Shown one piece after another: positions 1-11,465 of a stretch of 64,000 nt of DNA (positions are counted from its first letter, which is position 1; the number at the start of each line of letters is the position of its first letter). The notes beneath the pieces are model-generated. The model did no database searches and had not been told where the DNA came from. It worked only from the letters and a program-made list of their open reading frames with translations. The DNA comes from an uncultured bacterium (GTDB taxonomy: Bacteria > Planctomycetota > Phycisphaerae > Phycisphaerales > SM1A02). A program made the position numbers and the translations under genes. The stretch covers positions 1 to 64,000 of the forward strand of contig CAITDI010000030.1 of assembly GCA_903891095.1 (NCBI GenBank). The letters are read 5' to 3'.

Positions 1-870
1 GCAGCCGGCGCGCTCGGACAGGTCTACGTCGACACGGGAAGCACCGACCTCGGCTTCGTGCGCGCGAGCGAAGGACGCGACGCGTCGATCTTCCTCGGCA
101 CGGGCAATCCCGCCACGAGCTTCCTGTTCACGAGCTCGACGAACACCTTCAAGGACGTGGTCTCCGGCCTGCAGATCGACGCAAAGAAGGCCGGCGTCAG
201 CACCAGCGTCGAGGTCACGCGCGACACCGATCGCATCGTGACCGACGTCAAGCAGTTCGTCACCACGATCAACGACGCGCTCGGCCGCATCGCCGACTAC
301 GACCACTACGACGACAAGACGGAGAAGAAGGGCCCGCTCCTCGGCAACTCGACCGTCGCGCGCATCCGCCAGCAGATCGTCCAGGCGGCGCAAGGTCCTG
401 CGAAGGGCGTCGAGGGCCGCTATCGCTTCCTCTCGCAGGTCGGCATCCGCTTCAGCAAGGACGGCAAGCTCGCGTTCGACGAGGAGAAGTTCAGGGCCGC
501 GTACGACACCGACTCGGCAGCCGTCGAGGAACTCTTCACCGGGTTCGAGATCACGGCGACCACATCGAGCTCTCCCGTCGCGGGCGTGACGGTGGAGAAC
601 ACCACGACGACCTACGGCAAGCTCGGCTTCGGCGACCTGTTCGACCAGACGCTCAAGCGGCTCACGAACACCGTCGACGGCGTCACGACGCTCGCCGACC
701 GCAACTTCCAGAAGCAGATCGACGGCCTGCAGGAGCGACTGACGCGCTTCGACGCCCGCATCGCCACGAAGAAGACGCGATACGAGGCGCAGTTTGCGGC
801 GATGGAGGCCGCGCTGGCCAAGCTGCAGGGACAGCAGTCGTCGCTCAGTCAGATCAAGAGCGTGGTCTGA
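1..870 (+). CDS. fliD: FliD, flagellar filament cap protein (3' part)
   Basis: C-terminal 289 residues of the flagellar cap (hook-associated protein 2), which sits at the filament tip and directs assembly of exported flagellin. The frame is open from base 1, so the N-terminus lies outside the window. The visible part carries typical FliD_C text (FLSQVGIRFSKDGKLAFDE around residues 143-161) and ends in a Gln/Leu-rich amphipathic helix starting at DRNFQKQIDGLQERL, the usual coiled-coil tail. fliS follows after 47 bases, the standard gene order, which supports the call. Confidence 0.93.
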   Translation, partial: AAGALGQVYVDTGSTDLGFVRASEGRDASIFLGTGNPATSFLFTSSTNTFKDVVSGLQIDAKKAGVSTSVEVTRDTDRIVTDVKQFVTTINDALGRIADYDHYDDKTEKKGPLLGNSTVARIRQQIVQAAQGPAKGVEGRYRFLSQVGIRFSKDGKLAFDEEKFRAAYDTDSAAVEELFTGFEITATTSSSPVAGVTVENTTTTYGKLGFGDLFDQTLKRLTNTVDGVTTLADRNFQKQIDGLQERLTRFDARIATKKTRYEAQFAAMEAALAKLQGQQSSLSQIKSVV

Positions 871-917
871 TCCCCGACGGGCAAAGTTCGAGCTGAGTCG
901 ATCCGATAGAGGTAGCG

Positions 918-1406
918 ATGTCCTCCCCCAGCAACCACGGCAGCCAGGCGTACCTCAAGACCAAGGTCATGACCGCGAGTCCGGCGGAGCTTCGGCTCAT
1001 GCTGATCGACGGCGCGATTCGCTTTACCGAGCAGGCGCGCCGCGGCTACGAGACGCGGAACTTCGAGATGGCGTTCGAAGGAAGCTCGCGCGCGCAGGCC
1101 ATCGTGATCGAGCTGATGAACGCGCTTCGACCCGATCAGGCGCCCGAGCTCTGCGAGCGGTTGACGGCGCTGTACACCTACATCTACCAGTGCCTGGTGC
1201 AAGCGGCGGCCATGCGCGACCTGGCGCAGTACGACGAGGCGCTCAAGCGGCTTCGCTTTGAACGCGAGACGTGGGTGCTCTGCATGGACGAGCTCGCGAA
1301 GGAGAACCAGAGCGCGTCGGCCATGCGCGCGATTCCCACCGCGGCTTCGCCGGCGGGTTCGAACGGCTCGGCTGCTCCGCGCAGCGGTCTCTCGATGCAA
1401 GGCTGA
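918..1406 (+). CDS. fliS: FliS, flagellin export chaperone
   Basis: Cytosolic chaperone that binds the flagellin C-terminus and prevents premature polymerisation before export. It is 162 residues, slightly longer than the usual 120-140 because of a Ser/Ala/Gly-rich tail. The N-terminal YLKTKVMTASPAELRLMLIDGA matches the conserved FliS start (Y...V.TASP.EL..MLYDGA), and the rest is a predicted four-helix bundle. The ATG at 918 is preceded by a GAGGT ribosome-binding site about 6 bases upstream. It lies directly downstream of fliD. Confidence 0.92.
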   Translation: MSSPSNHGSQAYLKTKVMTASPAELRLMLIDGAIRFTEQARRGYETRNFEMAFEGSSRAQAIVIELMNALRPDQAPELCERLTALYTYIYQCLVQAAAMRDLAQYDEALKRLRFERETWVLCMDELAKENQSASAMRAIPTAASPAGSNGSAAPRSGLSMQG

Positions 1407-1531
1407 TCGCACCGCTTCGGAATTGCCCTCGGGCGCGCGGAACACGGTCCCTGCACGTCAAATCAGAGTAGATTGCGCCCTTGGTGCGCACATCGCTGCT
1501 GCGCGCGGTGAAGAAGGCTCCGAGTCTCCCG

Positions 1532-2890
1532 ATGGTCGAACACATGAACGGCGTGGCTTCCGAATTGCTTTCCCGCATCGAACGCTGCGAGGCGAAGGTC
1601 GCCGTGGTCGGCCTCGGCTACGTCGGGCTTCCGCTCGCGCATGCGCTGCATCAGGGCGGACTGCCGATCATCGGATTCGACATCGATCAAGCGAAGATCG
1701 ACGCGATCAACGCCGGACGCAACTACCTCGTCCATCTCGGCAACGAGCTGGTGACCACGCTGCGCGACAGCAGGCGCTTCGAGGGCACGACCGACTTCGG
1801 TCGCCTCGGCGAGGCGGATGTGATCATCATCTGCGTGCCGACACCGCTCGGGAAGCACTGGGAACCTGACATCTCGTACATCCTCAACACCGCGCAGGCG
1901 ATCGGCCGCACGCTGCGCGCGGGGCAGCTCGTCATCCTCGAGTCGACGACGTATCCGCGCACGACGCGCGACGACATGATGCCCGCGATCATGGCCGCGG
2001 CGGGCGATCGCGCGAAGTCGCTCAAGGTCGGCAGCGAGGTGTTCGGCGCGTTCAGTCCCGAGCGCGAGGATCCGGGCCGCAAGTCGCACTCGACGAGCAC
2101 GATCCCGAAGCTCGTCGGTGGACTCGACGCGACCTCGACCGAGCTCGCCGCGGCGGTCTACCGCAAGGGCGTGACGACGGTCGTTCCCGTCTCGAGCGCC
2201 GAGATCGCGGAGAGCGCGAAGCTCCTCGAGAACATCTTCCGCTCGGTCAACATCGCGCTGGTCAACGAGATGAAGGTCGTGCTCGACGCGATGGGCATCG
2301 ATGTGTGGGAAGTCGTGCGCGCGGCGGGCACGAAGCCGTTCGGCTTCATGCCGTTCTATCCCGGTCCAGGGCTCGGCGGACACTGCATCCCGATCGATCC
2401 GTTCTACCTCACGTGGAAGGCGCGCGAGTACGGCCACTCGACGCGGTTCATCGAGCTCGCGGGCGAGATCAACACCTCGATGCCGCACTACGTGATCGAC
2501 CGCACCGCCGAGGCGCTCAACGACCACGGCAAGCCGGTCAAGGGCTCGCGCATCCTCGTGCTCGGCCTCGCCTACAAGGCCGACATCGACGATGTGCGCG
2601 AGAGCCCGTCGTTCGAGCTCATCGAGATCTGCAAGCATCGCGGCGCGCAGGTCGACTACCACGACCCGCTCGTGCCCGCGACCTGGGCGGGGCGCAAGCA
2701 CGACCTCAAGATGAGCTCGGTCGCGTTCGACGCGGCGACGATCGCTTCGTACGACTGCGTGCTCATCAGCACCGCGCACTCGAAGGTCGACTACGCGCTG
2801 CTCGCGAAGCACGCGAAGCTCGTGATCGACACCCGCGACGCGATGCGTGCGTTCGAGAAGGAACTGGGAGCGCGGCTCGTCCGCGCGTGA
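1532..2890 (+). CDS. Nucleotide-sugar 6-dehydrogenase (WbpA/TviB-type UDP-N-acetyl-hexosamine dehydrogenase)
   Basis: NAD-dependent four-electron oxidation of a UDP-hexose(amine) to the uronic acid, giving an acidic sugar for surface polysaccharide. It has an N-terminal Rossmann motif VVGLGYVGLP (residues 25-34), the family text FSPEREDPG in the middle, the catalytic cysteine motif PGPGLGGHCIPIDPFY, and a C-terminal UDP-binding domain (VLGLAYKADIDDVRESP). FSPEREDPG favours the WbpA/TviB group over UDP-glucose dehydrogenases. I chose ATG 1532; an upstream in-frame TTG at 1481 would add 17 residues of poor similarity. It is the first gene of the polysaccharide island, 4 bases before the flippase. 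Confidence 0.88.
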   Translation: MVEHMNGVASELLSRIERCEAKVAVVGLGYVGLPLAHALHQGGLPIIGFDIDQAKIDAINAGRNYLVHLGNELVTTLRDSRRFEGTTDFGRLGEADVIIICVPTPLGKHWEPDISYILNTAQAIGRTLRAGQLVILESTTYPRTTRDDMMPAIMAAAGDRAKSLKVGSEVFGAFSPEREDPGRKSHSTSTIPKLVGGLDATSTELAAAVYRKGVTTVVPVSSAEIAESAKLLENIFRSVNIALVNEMKVVLDAMGIDVWEVVRAAGTKPFGFMPFYPGPGLGGHCIPIDPFYLTWKAREYGHSTRFIELAGEINTSMPHYVIDRTAEALNDHGKPVKGSRILVLGLAYKADIDDVRESPSFELIEICKHRGAQVDYHDPLVPATWAGRKHDLKMSSVAFDAATIASYDCVLISTAHSKVDYALLAKHAKLVIDTRDAMRAFEKELGARLVRA

Positions 2891-2894
2891 TGCG

Positions 2895-4478
2895 ATGAGC
2901 GAAGCCGAAGGCGCCCAGCCGTCCCACAAGAGCTACGCAGCGGCTGCTGCGTCAGGTTCCGCTTGGACGACGGCGCAGACGGTCGTCAACAAGGCGATCA
3001 CCGTGATCGCCATGCTGCTGCTCGCGCGTCTGCTTTCGCCCGGCGAGTTCGGACTCGCGAACCTCGCGGCGAGCATCGGCGCGTTCGCGTTCGTGTTCGC
3101 ACCGTTCGTGATGGGCGATGTGCTGCTGTCCCAGCAGAAGCGGTTCGATGAACTCGCGGGCACGGCGAACGCGGTCGCGTGGTCGTCGGCGATCCTGCTG
3201 TTCGCGCTGCTTTCGGCGGCGGCGCTGCCGATCCAGTGGTTCACCGGCAAGGAAGGCCTCGCGCTGCTGCTCGTGATCGCGGCGCTCCGGCCGGTCGCCG
3301 ACGCGGTGCTCGTGATCGCCAACACGCGCATGCGGATCGACCTCGCGTATCGCCGCATCGCGCAGATCGACGGTGGCGTGATCTTCCTCGCGACCGCGGC
3401 GAGCGTCGTGATGGCGTACTTCGGCGCGGGTCCGATGGCGATCACGCTTCCGCCGATCGCCACGATCGCGGTGCGCGGCGTGCTCTACTGGCGCAGCACG
3501 CGCGGGCGGATTCCGACCAAGATCAACCGCGAGTTCGTGCGGCCGATCGCGCGGCGCTTTGCGGTGGCCGGCCTCGGCCAATACCTGAACAACATGCTGC
3601 TCAGCCTCGAGCTGCTGCTGCTCGGCCTGATGGCGAGCGACGCCGAGGTCGGTGTGTTCGGGCTTGCGTTCCAGCTTGCGATGCAGGCCAACACGGTGAT
3701 CGCCGTGCAGCTCGGCGCGGTGCTGCAGCCGATCTTCGCGCACATCCAGAACGATCCCGAGCGGCAGGTCGGCGGATTCCTCCGTGCGACGCGGTTGCTC
3801 TCGTCGATCGCGGTGCCGCTGTCGCTCATGCAGGCGGCGCTGGCGATCCCTGCGTTCGAGCTGCTGTTCCAGCCGAAGTGGACGGGCTCGATCGCGGTCT
3901 TCGCCGTGCTCAGCATCGGACAGACGTTTGTATTCGTGTCGGCGCCATCGATCGCGCTGCTCAAGGCGCAGGGGCGGTTCCGCGCGTACTTCACGTGGCA
4001 GCTCTCGCAGTTGATCGCCGCGGTCGCGGTGTTCTACGCCGCGGTCAGGTTTGGCGGCGACACGGCGCTGCATGTTGCCCAAGCGATCGGCATGCCGACC
4101 GATCCGATGGCGGGCAAGGCGCTCGCGCTGAGCTTCGCGAGCGCGACGGTGTGGGCGATCTCGTGTCCTGTCGCGGTGTGGCTCGCCGGGCGACCCGCGC
4201 GGCTGAGCGTCGCGCGCGCGCTGGGCGTCTTCTTCGAGCCGTGGGTCGTCGCGGTGCCGGTTGGTGCGGCGCTCGTCGGATCATGGCTGCTGCTGCGCGG
4301 AGTGGCGACGCCGTGGATGGCGAATGCGCTCGCCATCGGCATCCTTGGACCGATCGCGGTCATCGTGTCGATCGCAGGTTGCGTGTGGATGCGCGCCGAT
4401 ACGCGCGCGGACTTTCGATCGATCATTGCCCGCTTCATGCGGCGCAAGCAAGCAAATGCGGTGGTGAACAAGCCATGA
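2895..4478 (+). CDS. Wzx-type polysaccharide flippase
   Basis: Integral membrane protein of 527 residues with about 12-14 hydrophobic helices, resembling the MATE-like polysaccharide exporters (Polysacc_synt/WzxC group) that flip lipid-linked repeat units across the inner membrane. The N-terminus (SGSAWTTAQTVVNKAITVIA, then LLLARLLSPGEFGLANL) is typical of this family. ATG 2895 is chosen over an in-frame ATG at 2847 that lies inside the preceding gene. The stop overlaps the start of the following glycosyltransferase (ATGA), so the two are translationally coupled. The exact substrate cannot be read from the sequence. Confidence 0.85.
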   Translation: MSEAEGAQPSHKSYAAAAASGSAWTTAQTVVNKAITVIAMLLLARLLSPGEFGLANLAASIGAFAFVFAPFVMGDVLLSQQKRFDELAGTANAVAWSSAILLFALLSAAALPIQWFTGKEGLALLLVIAALRPVADAVLVIANTRMRIDLAYRRIAQIDGGVIFLATAASVVMAYFGAGPMAITLPPIATIAVRGVLYWRSTRGRIPTKINREFVRPIARRFAVAGLGQYLNNMLLSLELLLLGLMASDAEVGVFGLAFQLAMQANTVIAVQLGAVLQPIFAHIQNDPERQVGGFLRATRLLSSIAVPLSLMQAALAIPAFELLFQPKWTGSIAVFAVLSIGQTFVFVSAPSIALLKAQGRFRAYFTWQLSQLIAAVAVFYAAVRFGGDTALHVAQAIGMPTDPMAGKALALSFASATVWAISCPVAVWLAGRPARLSVARALGVFFEPWVVAVPVGAALVGSWLLLRGVATPWMANALAIGILGPIAVIVSIAGCVWMRADTRADFRSIIARFMRRKQANAVVNKP

Positions 4479-5614
4479 TCCTCCATGTCATCGACAACCT
4501 GTATCCCGAGGCCGGTGGCCCGACCACCGTCGTCGTCGAGTTCGTGCGCCAGCAGGCGATGATGGGCCGCAAGGTCACCGTGCTCTGCTCGAACGGTCCG
4601 CGCAAGCCCGAGCAGCGCGCGGCGCTCGAGGAGCGCTGGGCTGGTCTCGGCGTCGAGTTCATCGAGGTCGGAACGCTCCCGCGCGCGCAGCGTGCGCAGG
4701 CCGCGCGCGACGCGGTCGATCGCGTGAAGCCGTCGATCATCCACATCCACTGCGTGTGGGAACCGGTCGTGCGCCATGTCGCGCTGTACGCGCGCAAGCG
4801 GCGCATTCCGTACGTGCTCTCGACGCACGGCATGCTGCATCCGTACGCGATCGCGCAGAAGCGCCTGAAGAAGTGGGTCTACATGCAGGTGTTCCCGTCG
4901 ATCCTCAAGGGCGCGGGCGAGCTCTACTCGCTCAACCTCGAGGAGGCGGAGTACGTCGCGCGGCGGTTCCGCCGGCCGTCGTCGGTGCTGGCGAACGGCA
5001 TCGTCGTCGCGGACTACGAGAAGCCCGAGCAGGGGATCTTCCGAGCGAAGCGTCCCGAGCTCGCGGGGCGCGACTTCGTGCTGTTCGTCGGTCGGCTGCA
5101 TCCGATCAAGGGCATCGACCTGCTCACGCGCAGCTTCGCGCATGCGCGCAAGCGGGGGATGGAACTCGATCTCGTGATCGTCGGCCCCGATGACGGCGCG
5201 CGCGGCGGCGTCGAATCGCTCGCGCGCGAGCTCGGCATCGAGAAGCACGTGCACTTCACGGGCGGACTCTTCGGCGCGGAGAAGCGCGATGCCTTCGCGG
5301 CGTGCACGATCTTCGCGCACCGGCCGCGGTTCGAAGGCTTCGGCATCACGGTCGTCGAGGGACTCGCGTCGGCAAAGCCCGTGGTGACGACGAAGGAATG
5401 CAAGCTCGACGGGGCCGTCGAGGCGGGCGCGTTGCGCCAGGCTGCGGATACCGACGAGGCGTTCGGCGATGCGCTCTTCGAGATCGCGACGTCGGCCGAT
5501 CGCGGTCGCGCACTCGGCGCGCGTGGTCAGGCGTGGGTGCGCGAGATCTTCGACTGGGCGTCGCTGGTGCGTCGTGTCGATGCGTCGTACGACCGCGTGC
5601 GCGCGGCGCAGTGA
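4475..5614 (+). CDS. GT4-family glycosyltransferase
   Basis: Retaining GT-B glycosyltransferase of 379 residues that adds a sugar to a growing polysaccharide repeat unit. It starts MILHVIDNLYPEAGGPTTVV, the typical first strand and glycine loop of family 4. The C-terminal nucleotide-sugar domain has VLFVGRLHPIKGIDLL and the E-x7-E region RPRFEGFGITVVEGLASAKP. The ATG overlaps the flippase stop by four bases (ATGA). It converges on the polymerase gene of the opposite strand with a gap of 14 bases. Donor and acceptor are unknown. Confidence 0.88.
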   Translation: MILHVIDNLYPEAGGPTTVVVEFVRQQAMMGRKVTVLCSNGPRKPEQRAALEERWAGLGVEFIEVGTLPRAQRAQAARDAVDRVKPSIIHIHCVWEPVVRHVALYARKRRIPYVLSTHGMLHPYAIAQKRLKKWVYMQVFPSILKGAGELYSLNLEEAEYVARRFRRPSSVLANGIVVADYEKPEQGIFRAKRPELAGRDFVLFVGRLHPIKGIDLLTRSFAHARKRGMELDLVIVGPDDGARGGVESLARELGIEKHVHFTGGLFGAEKRDAFAACTIFAHRPRFEGFGITVVEGLASAKPVVTTKECKLDGAVEAGALRQAADTDEAFGDALFEIATSADRGRALGARGQAWVREIFDWASLVRRVDASYDRVRAAQ

Positions 5615-5628
5615 ATTGGTGTTAGGAG

Positions 5629-7038
5629 TCAGCGGCGGCCGCTGTCGGCGGTGACCATCGAGTCCGAGTGGGCGTCGGCGCTTTGTCCGTCGCTGGATTC
5701 GCCGCCGTCGTCGTGATCGTCGTCGAAGTCATCGACGGGATCGACGCGGCGCCACACTGCCGGCGCGGCGACATGCACCGCGATGACGGCGCCCGTGACC
5801 CACGCGACAGCGTTGAATGCGAACAGACCGAGCTCGCCACGCGGCATGCCGAGGACCTGCGCTGCTGCAGCACCGATCGGAATCACGATGAACGGATTCG
5901 ACGGATGCAGTCGCACGCGCTCGTCCATATAGCGGAGCGCGAGGCCGATGATGATCGCGTAGAGCGGGATCGAGATCAGCGTCACGTCGACGACGAGGTG
6001 GCCGACGATGCCTGCACCGAGCGAGAACTCGTCCTTCTTGACGCCTGAAATGCCTGCGTTGAGCACCATCTCGTTGCCGAGCGACCACGGCTTGCCGGCC
6101 CAGATGATGCGCGGGATCGGCTGGGTGACGAAGTAGCGCAGCGAGTGCAGCGGCCAGCGTTCGAACGATTCAGGCACGGACTCGATGAGCCACATGCTGT
6201 TGGCGGCGGCGAACTGACCGCTCACCATGCCGAGCGCTGCGTCGGTGATGTCGCGCCGCTCGACGCTGGCGAATGCGGTGAGGTATTCACCGAGGCTTCC
6301 GCCCTTGCCCTTCTCGCCGCGCGTCGCGGACTGCAGGAGCACGAGCGCGAGACCAAGCACGCCGATCACGACCGTTCGCAGCACGAGCACGGGTCGGTAT
6401 CCCAGGCGCCAGCGCGCGAAGTAGCCCGCCCAGATCGTCGCGAGCACTGCACCGACGAGGCCGCGGCGGCTGAACGTGTTGTTGAGGATCAAGCCGACGG
6501 TCGCGCCGCCGATGAGGACCAGCGACGTGATCGCGGCGAAGTTGAACGGCCGACGCGCCCAGACCCAACCGACCGCAGCGAGCGCGGTGCAGAACGCACC
6601 CGTGCTGAGCATGTCGGTGAGAACGCCGAGCACGGGGATCTTGCCCATCACGTCGCGGAGCAGGACGCCGGTGAGCAGCGCCACGAGGCCGATCGCGATG
6701 AGCCCGCCGTCGCTGACCGTTCGCTCGGTGGTCGGACGCGCGGCGAAGTTGGAGACCCACCAGCCGCGCTTGTAGATCGCGAGCGTGAGCACGATGAAGA
6801 TCGACGAGATCAACCCGAACATCACGCCCGTGTAGCCGAGGTCGCCCGGGATGACGCGGTCGTACTCGCCCGACATCAGCGTGTAGATGCCGCTCGACGA
6901 CTGGAAGAGGATGAAGCCGCCGATGAAGAAGGTCTTCATCGTCAGCGCTTCCTTCTCCGGGTCGAGCGTGTCGCGCACGATCACGACGACGAGCGCGATG
7001 AGTTGCACGACCAGGATGGCGACGGCGAGGGTGATCAT
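5629..7038 (-). CDS. Wzy/O-antigen-polymerase-like membrane protein
   Basis: Polytopic membrane protein of 469 residues with about 10-12 transmembrane segments, a large soluble loop around the middle, and an Asp/Ser-rich hydrophilic tail (DDFDDDHDDGGESSDG). Topology and context (flippase, glycosyltransferases, gmd/fcl) suggest the oligosaccharide repeat-unit polymerase. Sequence conservation in this family is weak, so the call rests mainly on topology and position. The start at 7038 gives MITLAVAILVVQL, a membrane-type N-terminus; in-frame sequence further upstream reads as basic, non-membrane text. It lies 124 bases downstream of gmd on the same strand. Confidence 0.66.
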   Translation of the reverse strand: MITLAVAILVVQLIALVVVIVRDTLDPEKEALTMKTFFIGGFILFQSSSGIYTLMSGEYDRVIPGDLGYTGVMFGLISSIFIVLTLAIYKRGWWVSNFAARPTTERTVSDGGLIAIGLVALLTGVLLRDVMGKIPVLGVLTDMLSTGAFCTALAAVGWVWARRPFNFAAITSLVLIGGATVGLILNNTFSRRGLVGAVLATIWAGYFARWRLGYRPVLVLRTVVIGVLGLALVLLQSATRGEKGKGGSLGEYLTAFASVERRDITDAALGMVSGQFAAANSMWLIESVPESFERWPLHSLRYFVTQPIPRIIWAGKPWSLGNEMVLNAGISGVKKDEFSLGAGIVGHLVVDVTLISIPLYAIIIGLALRYMDERVRLHPSNPFIVIPIGAAAAQVLGMPRGELGLFAFNAVAWVTGAVIAVHVAAPAVWRRVDPVDDFDDDHDDGGESSDGQSADAHSDSMVTADSGRR

Positions 7039-7162
7039 TGGGTCACAGGGATTGCGGCGGGAGGTACGCCAATTGAATATCGCGCGTTTCCGCCATGGAA
7101 CTTGCGTTTGTCTGGGTCTAAATCGCAGCAAATCCACGACCTGCGGGGCAGGTGGGATCGAC

Positions 7163-9322
<2,160 letters not shown>

Positions 9323-9326
<4 letters not shown>

Positions 9327-9919
9327 CGAGCGCGACGAATGGAACAGGCTCGAACGACGGCGGTCTGAGCGACGAAGTGCTCCGCGTGCGGCGCACGAGC
9401 CCGTACTCGACGCGCGAGAAGATCGGGCGATTGCTCTGGGGTTTCGTGCAGTCGACGCTGTTCCGCGCGACGTTCCACAACTGGTACGGCGTGCGGCGCG
9501 CGATGCTCCGCGCGTTCGGCGCAAAGATGCACGCGACGGCCAACGTTCGGCGCACGGTGACGATCGAGTGCCCGTGGAACCTCTCGCTCGGCGCGGAGAG
9601 TTCGATCGGCGATCGCGCGATCGTGTATTGCCTCGGGCCCGTCACGATCGGGCGCAATGTGACGGTGTCGCAGGGCGCGCACATCTGCGCGGGCAGCCAC
9701 GATTCGCGCAAGGCTGCGATGCCGCTGCTGCGCCCGCCCGTGGTGATCGGAAACGAAGTGTGGATCGCGACCGACGCATTCGTCGGCCCGAAGGTGCGCG
9801 TCGGCGACGGCGCGATTCTCGGCGCGCGGGGAGTTGCGCTCGAGGATCTCGAGCCGTGGACGATCTATCTTGGCAATCCCGCGGTAAAGGTGCGCGCGCG
9901 CGAGTTTGAAGGGCGCTGA
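9323..9919 (+). CDS. WcaF-like hexapeptide acyltransferase
   Basis: Left-handed beta-helix acyltransferase of 198 residues, likely O-acetylating a sugar of the polysaccharide made by this cluster. After a short N-terminal helix region ([17 protein letters not shown]) it has hexapeptide repeats ([33 protein letters not shown] in two parts), the catalytic-type histidine in [10 protein letters not shown], and the closing [10 protein letters not shown], resembling the WcaF/colanic acid acetyltransferases. The start overlaps the fcl stop by four bases, indicating coupled translation. Confidence 0.82.
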
Positions 9920-9950
9920 GTCGGGCGCTGAGGCGCCGAAGGAAATCACG

Positions 9951-11465
9951 ATGGCATTCCGGATCTACAACACGCTCACGAAGTCGCTCGAGGAATTCCA
10001 CCCGCTGCACGCAGCCGGCGAGGTGACCTTCTACTCGTGCGGCCCGACGGTGTACGACGACGCGCACATCGGGAACTTCCGATCGTTCCTCAACGCCGAC
10101 ATGCTGCGCCGCGCGCTCGAGCTGCACGGCATGCGCGTCAAGCATGTGATGAACATCACCGACGTCGGCCACATGACCGAGGACGACGCGGCCGACGGCG
10201 GCGGCGAGGACAAGATGGCGCTCGCTGGCCGTCGCATCGCCGAAGCAAAGAAGTCAGGCAAGCTGCCCGCGGGGTCGGAGATCGATCCCGCGAATCCGTA
10301 CGCGGTCGCCGAGTTCTACGCGCAGCGGTTTCTCGAGGATGGACGCCATCTCGGGCTCAAGGTCGCGATCGAGGAGCAGAAGCACCCCGAGCTCATGCCG
10401 CGGCCGACGCGCTGCGTGCCGCAGATGATCGCGCTGGTCGAGCAGCTCGTCGCGCGCGGACACGCGTATGTGGCGAAGGACGGCGTCGTGTACTTCAGCG
10501 TGCAGAGCTTTCCCGCGTACGGCAAGCTGTCGGGCAACACGCTCGACAACCTGCGCGAGGGCGAGGGCGGCCGCATCAGCGCGGAGAACCAGGCGGTCAA
10601 GCGGCATCCCGCGGACTTCATGCTGTGGAAGCCCGATCCGACGCATCTCATGCGCTGGCCGAGCCCGTGGGGCGAGGGCTATCCGGGCTGGCACCTCGAG
10701 TGCAGCGCGATGGCCAAGATGCTCCTCGGCGAGGAGATCGATCTGCATTCGGGCGGCGAGGACAACATCTTTCCGCACCACGAGTGCGAGGTCGCGCAGA
10801 GCTGCTGCGCGAGCGGGCGGCCGCACTTTGCGCGCGTGTGGTTCCACACGCGGCACCTGCAGGTCGAGGGCGAGAAGATGTCGAAGTCGAAGGGCAATTT
10901 CTTTACCGCGCGCGATCTGTTTGCGAAGGGCGTGACGCCGGCTGCGCTGCGGTTGGAGTTGGTTCGCACGCACTACCGCACGAACTCGAACTTCACGATG
11001 CAGGGGCTGCGCGATTGCCAGCGGATGATCGATCGGTGGACGGCTGCGCGCGCGGCGCTCGCCGAGCGTTTGGCGAGTCCTTCGACGAACGCGGCTCAAG
11101 ACGGCCCGATGCAGCGCGCGCTCGTCGAGTTCAAGGATGCGGTCGGCGACGATCTCAATCTCGCGCGCGCGATGGCGGCGCTGAATACGGCGATCGGCGA
11201 GGCGCCCGCGGGTGACGCGAAGGCGGAGCTTGCGGCGCTGGATGCGATGAACTCGGTGCTTGGTGTGTTCGAGCGGAACGAGGCGCTCGCGTCGGCTGCG
11301 AACGATGATTTGGCGGCAAAGGTCGAGGTCCTGCTCGAGCGCCGCAAGAATGCGCGCGCCGCGAAGGACTGGGCCGAGAGCGATCGCGTGCGCGATGAGC
11401 TCAACGCGCTCGGCGTGCGCATCAAGGATGGACCGCAGGGCACGACTTGGGAGCGCGCGGTCTAA
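9951..11465 (+). CDS. cysS: Cysteine--tRNA ligase
   Basis: Class I aminoacyl-tRNA synthetase that charges tRNA-Cys. It has 504 residues. Signature regions are FYSCGPTVYDDAHIGNFRSF (zinc-ligand Cys and HIGN), WHLECSAMA (second zinc Cys), DIxSGGxDxxFPHHE-type text (DLHSGGEDNIFPHHECE) and KMSKSKGNF. The C-terminal DALR-like helical domain is shorter than in some homologues. ATG 9951 is preceded by AAGGAAATC; in-frame sequence upstream (from 9906) overlaps the preceding gene and is not conserved-looking. It lies 31 bases after the acetyltransferase. Confidence 0.96.
   Translation: MAFRIYNTLTKSLEEFHPLHAAGEVTFYSCGPTVYDDAHIGNFRSFLNADMLRRALELHGMRVKHVMNITDVGHMTEDDAADGGGEDKMALAGRRIAEAKKSGKLPAGSEIDPANPYAVAEFYAQRFLEDGRHLGLKVAIEEQKHPELMPRPTRCVPQMIALVEQLVARGHAYVAKDGVVYFSVQSFPAYGKLSGNTLDNLREGEGGRISAENQAVKRHPADFMLWKPDPTHLMRWPSPWGEGYPGWHLECSAMAKMLLGEEIDLHSGGEDNIFPHHECEVAQSCCASGRPHFARVWFHTRHLQVEGEKMSKSKGNFFTARDLFAKGVTPAALRLELVRTHYRTNSNFTMQGLRDCQRMIDRWTAARAALAERLASPSTNAAQDGPMQRALVEFKDAVGDDLNLARAMAALNTAIGEAPAGDAKAELAALDAMNSVLGVFERNEALASAANDDLAAKVEVLLERRKNARAAKDWAESDRVRDELNALGVRIKDGPQGTTWERAV

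Noticed and set aside
3179-4474. Upstream extension of the GT4 glycosyltransferase frame
   Set aside because: The frame is open from 3179 but lies inside the flippase gene and is Arg/Ala/Asp-rich; the ATG at 4475 with ATGA overlap gives the canonical glycosyltransferase start.
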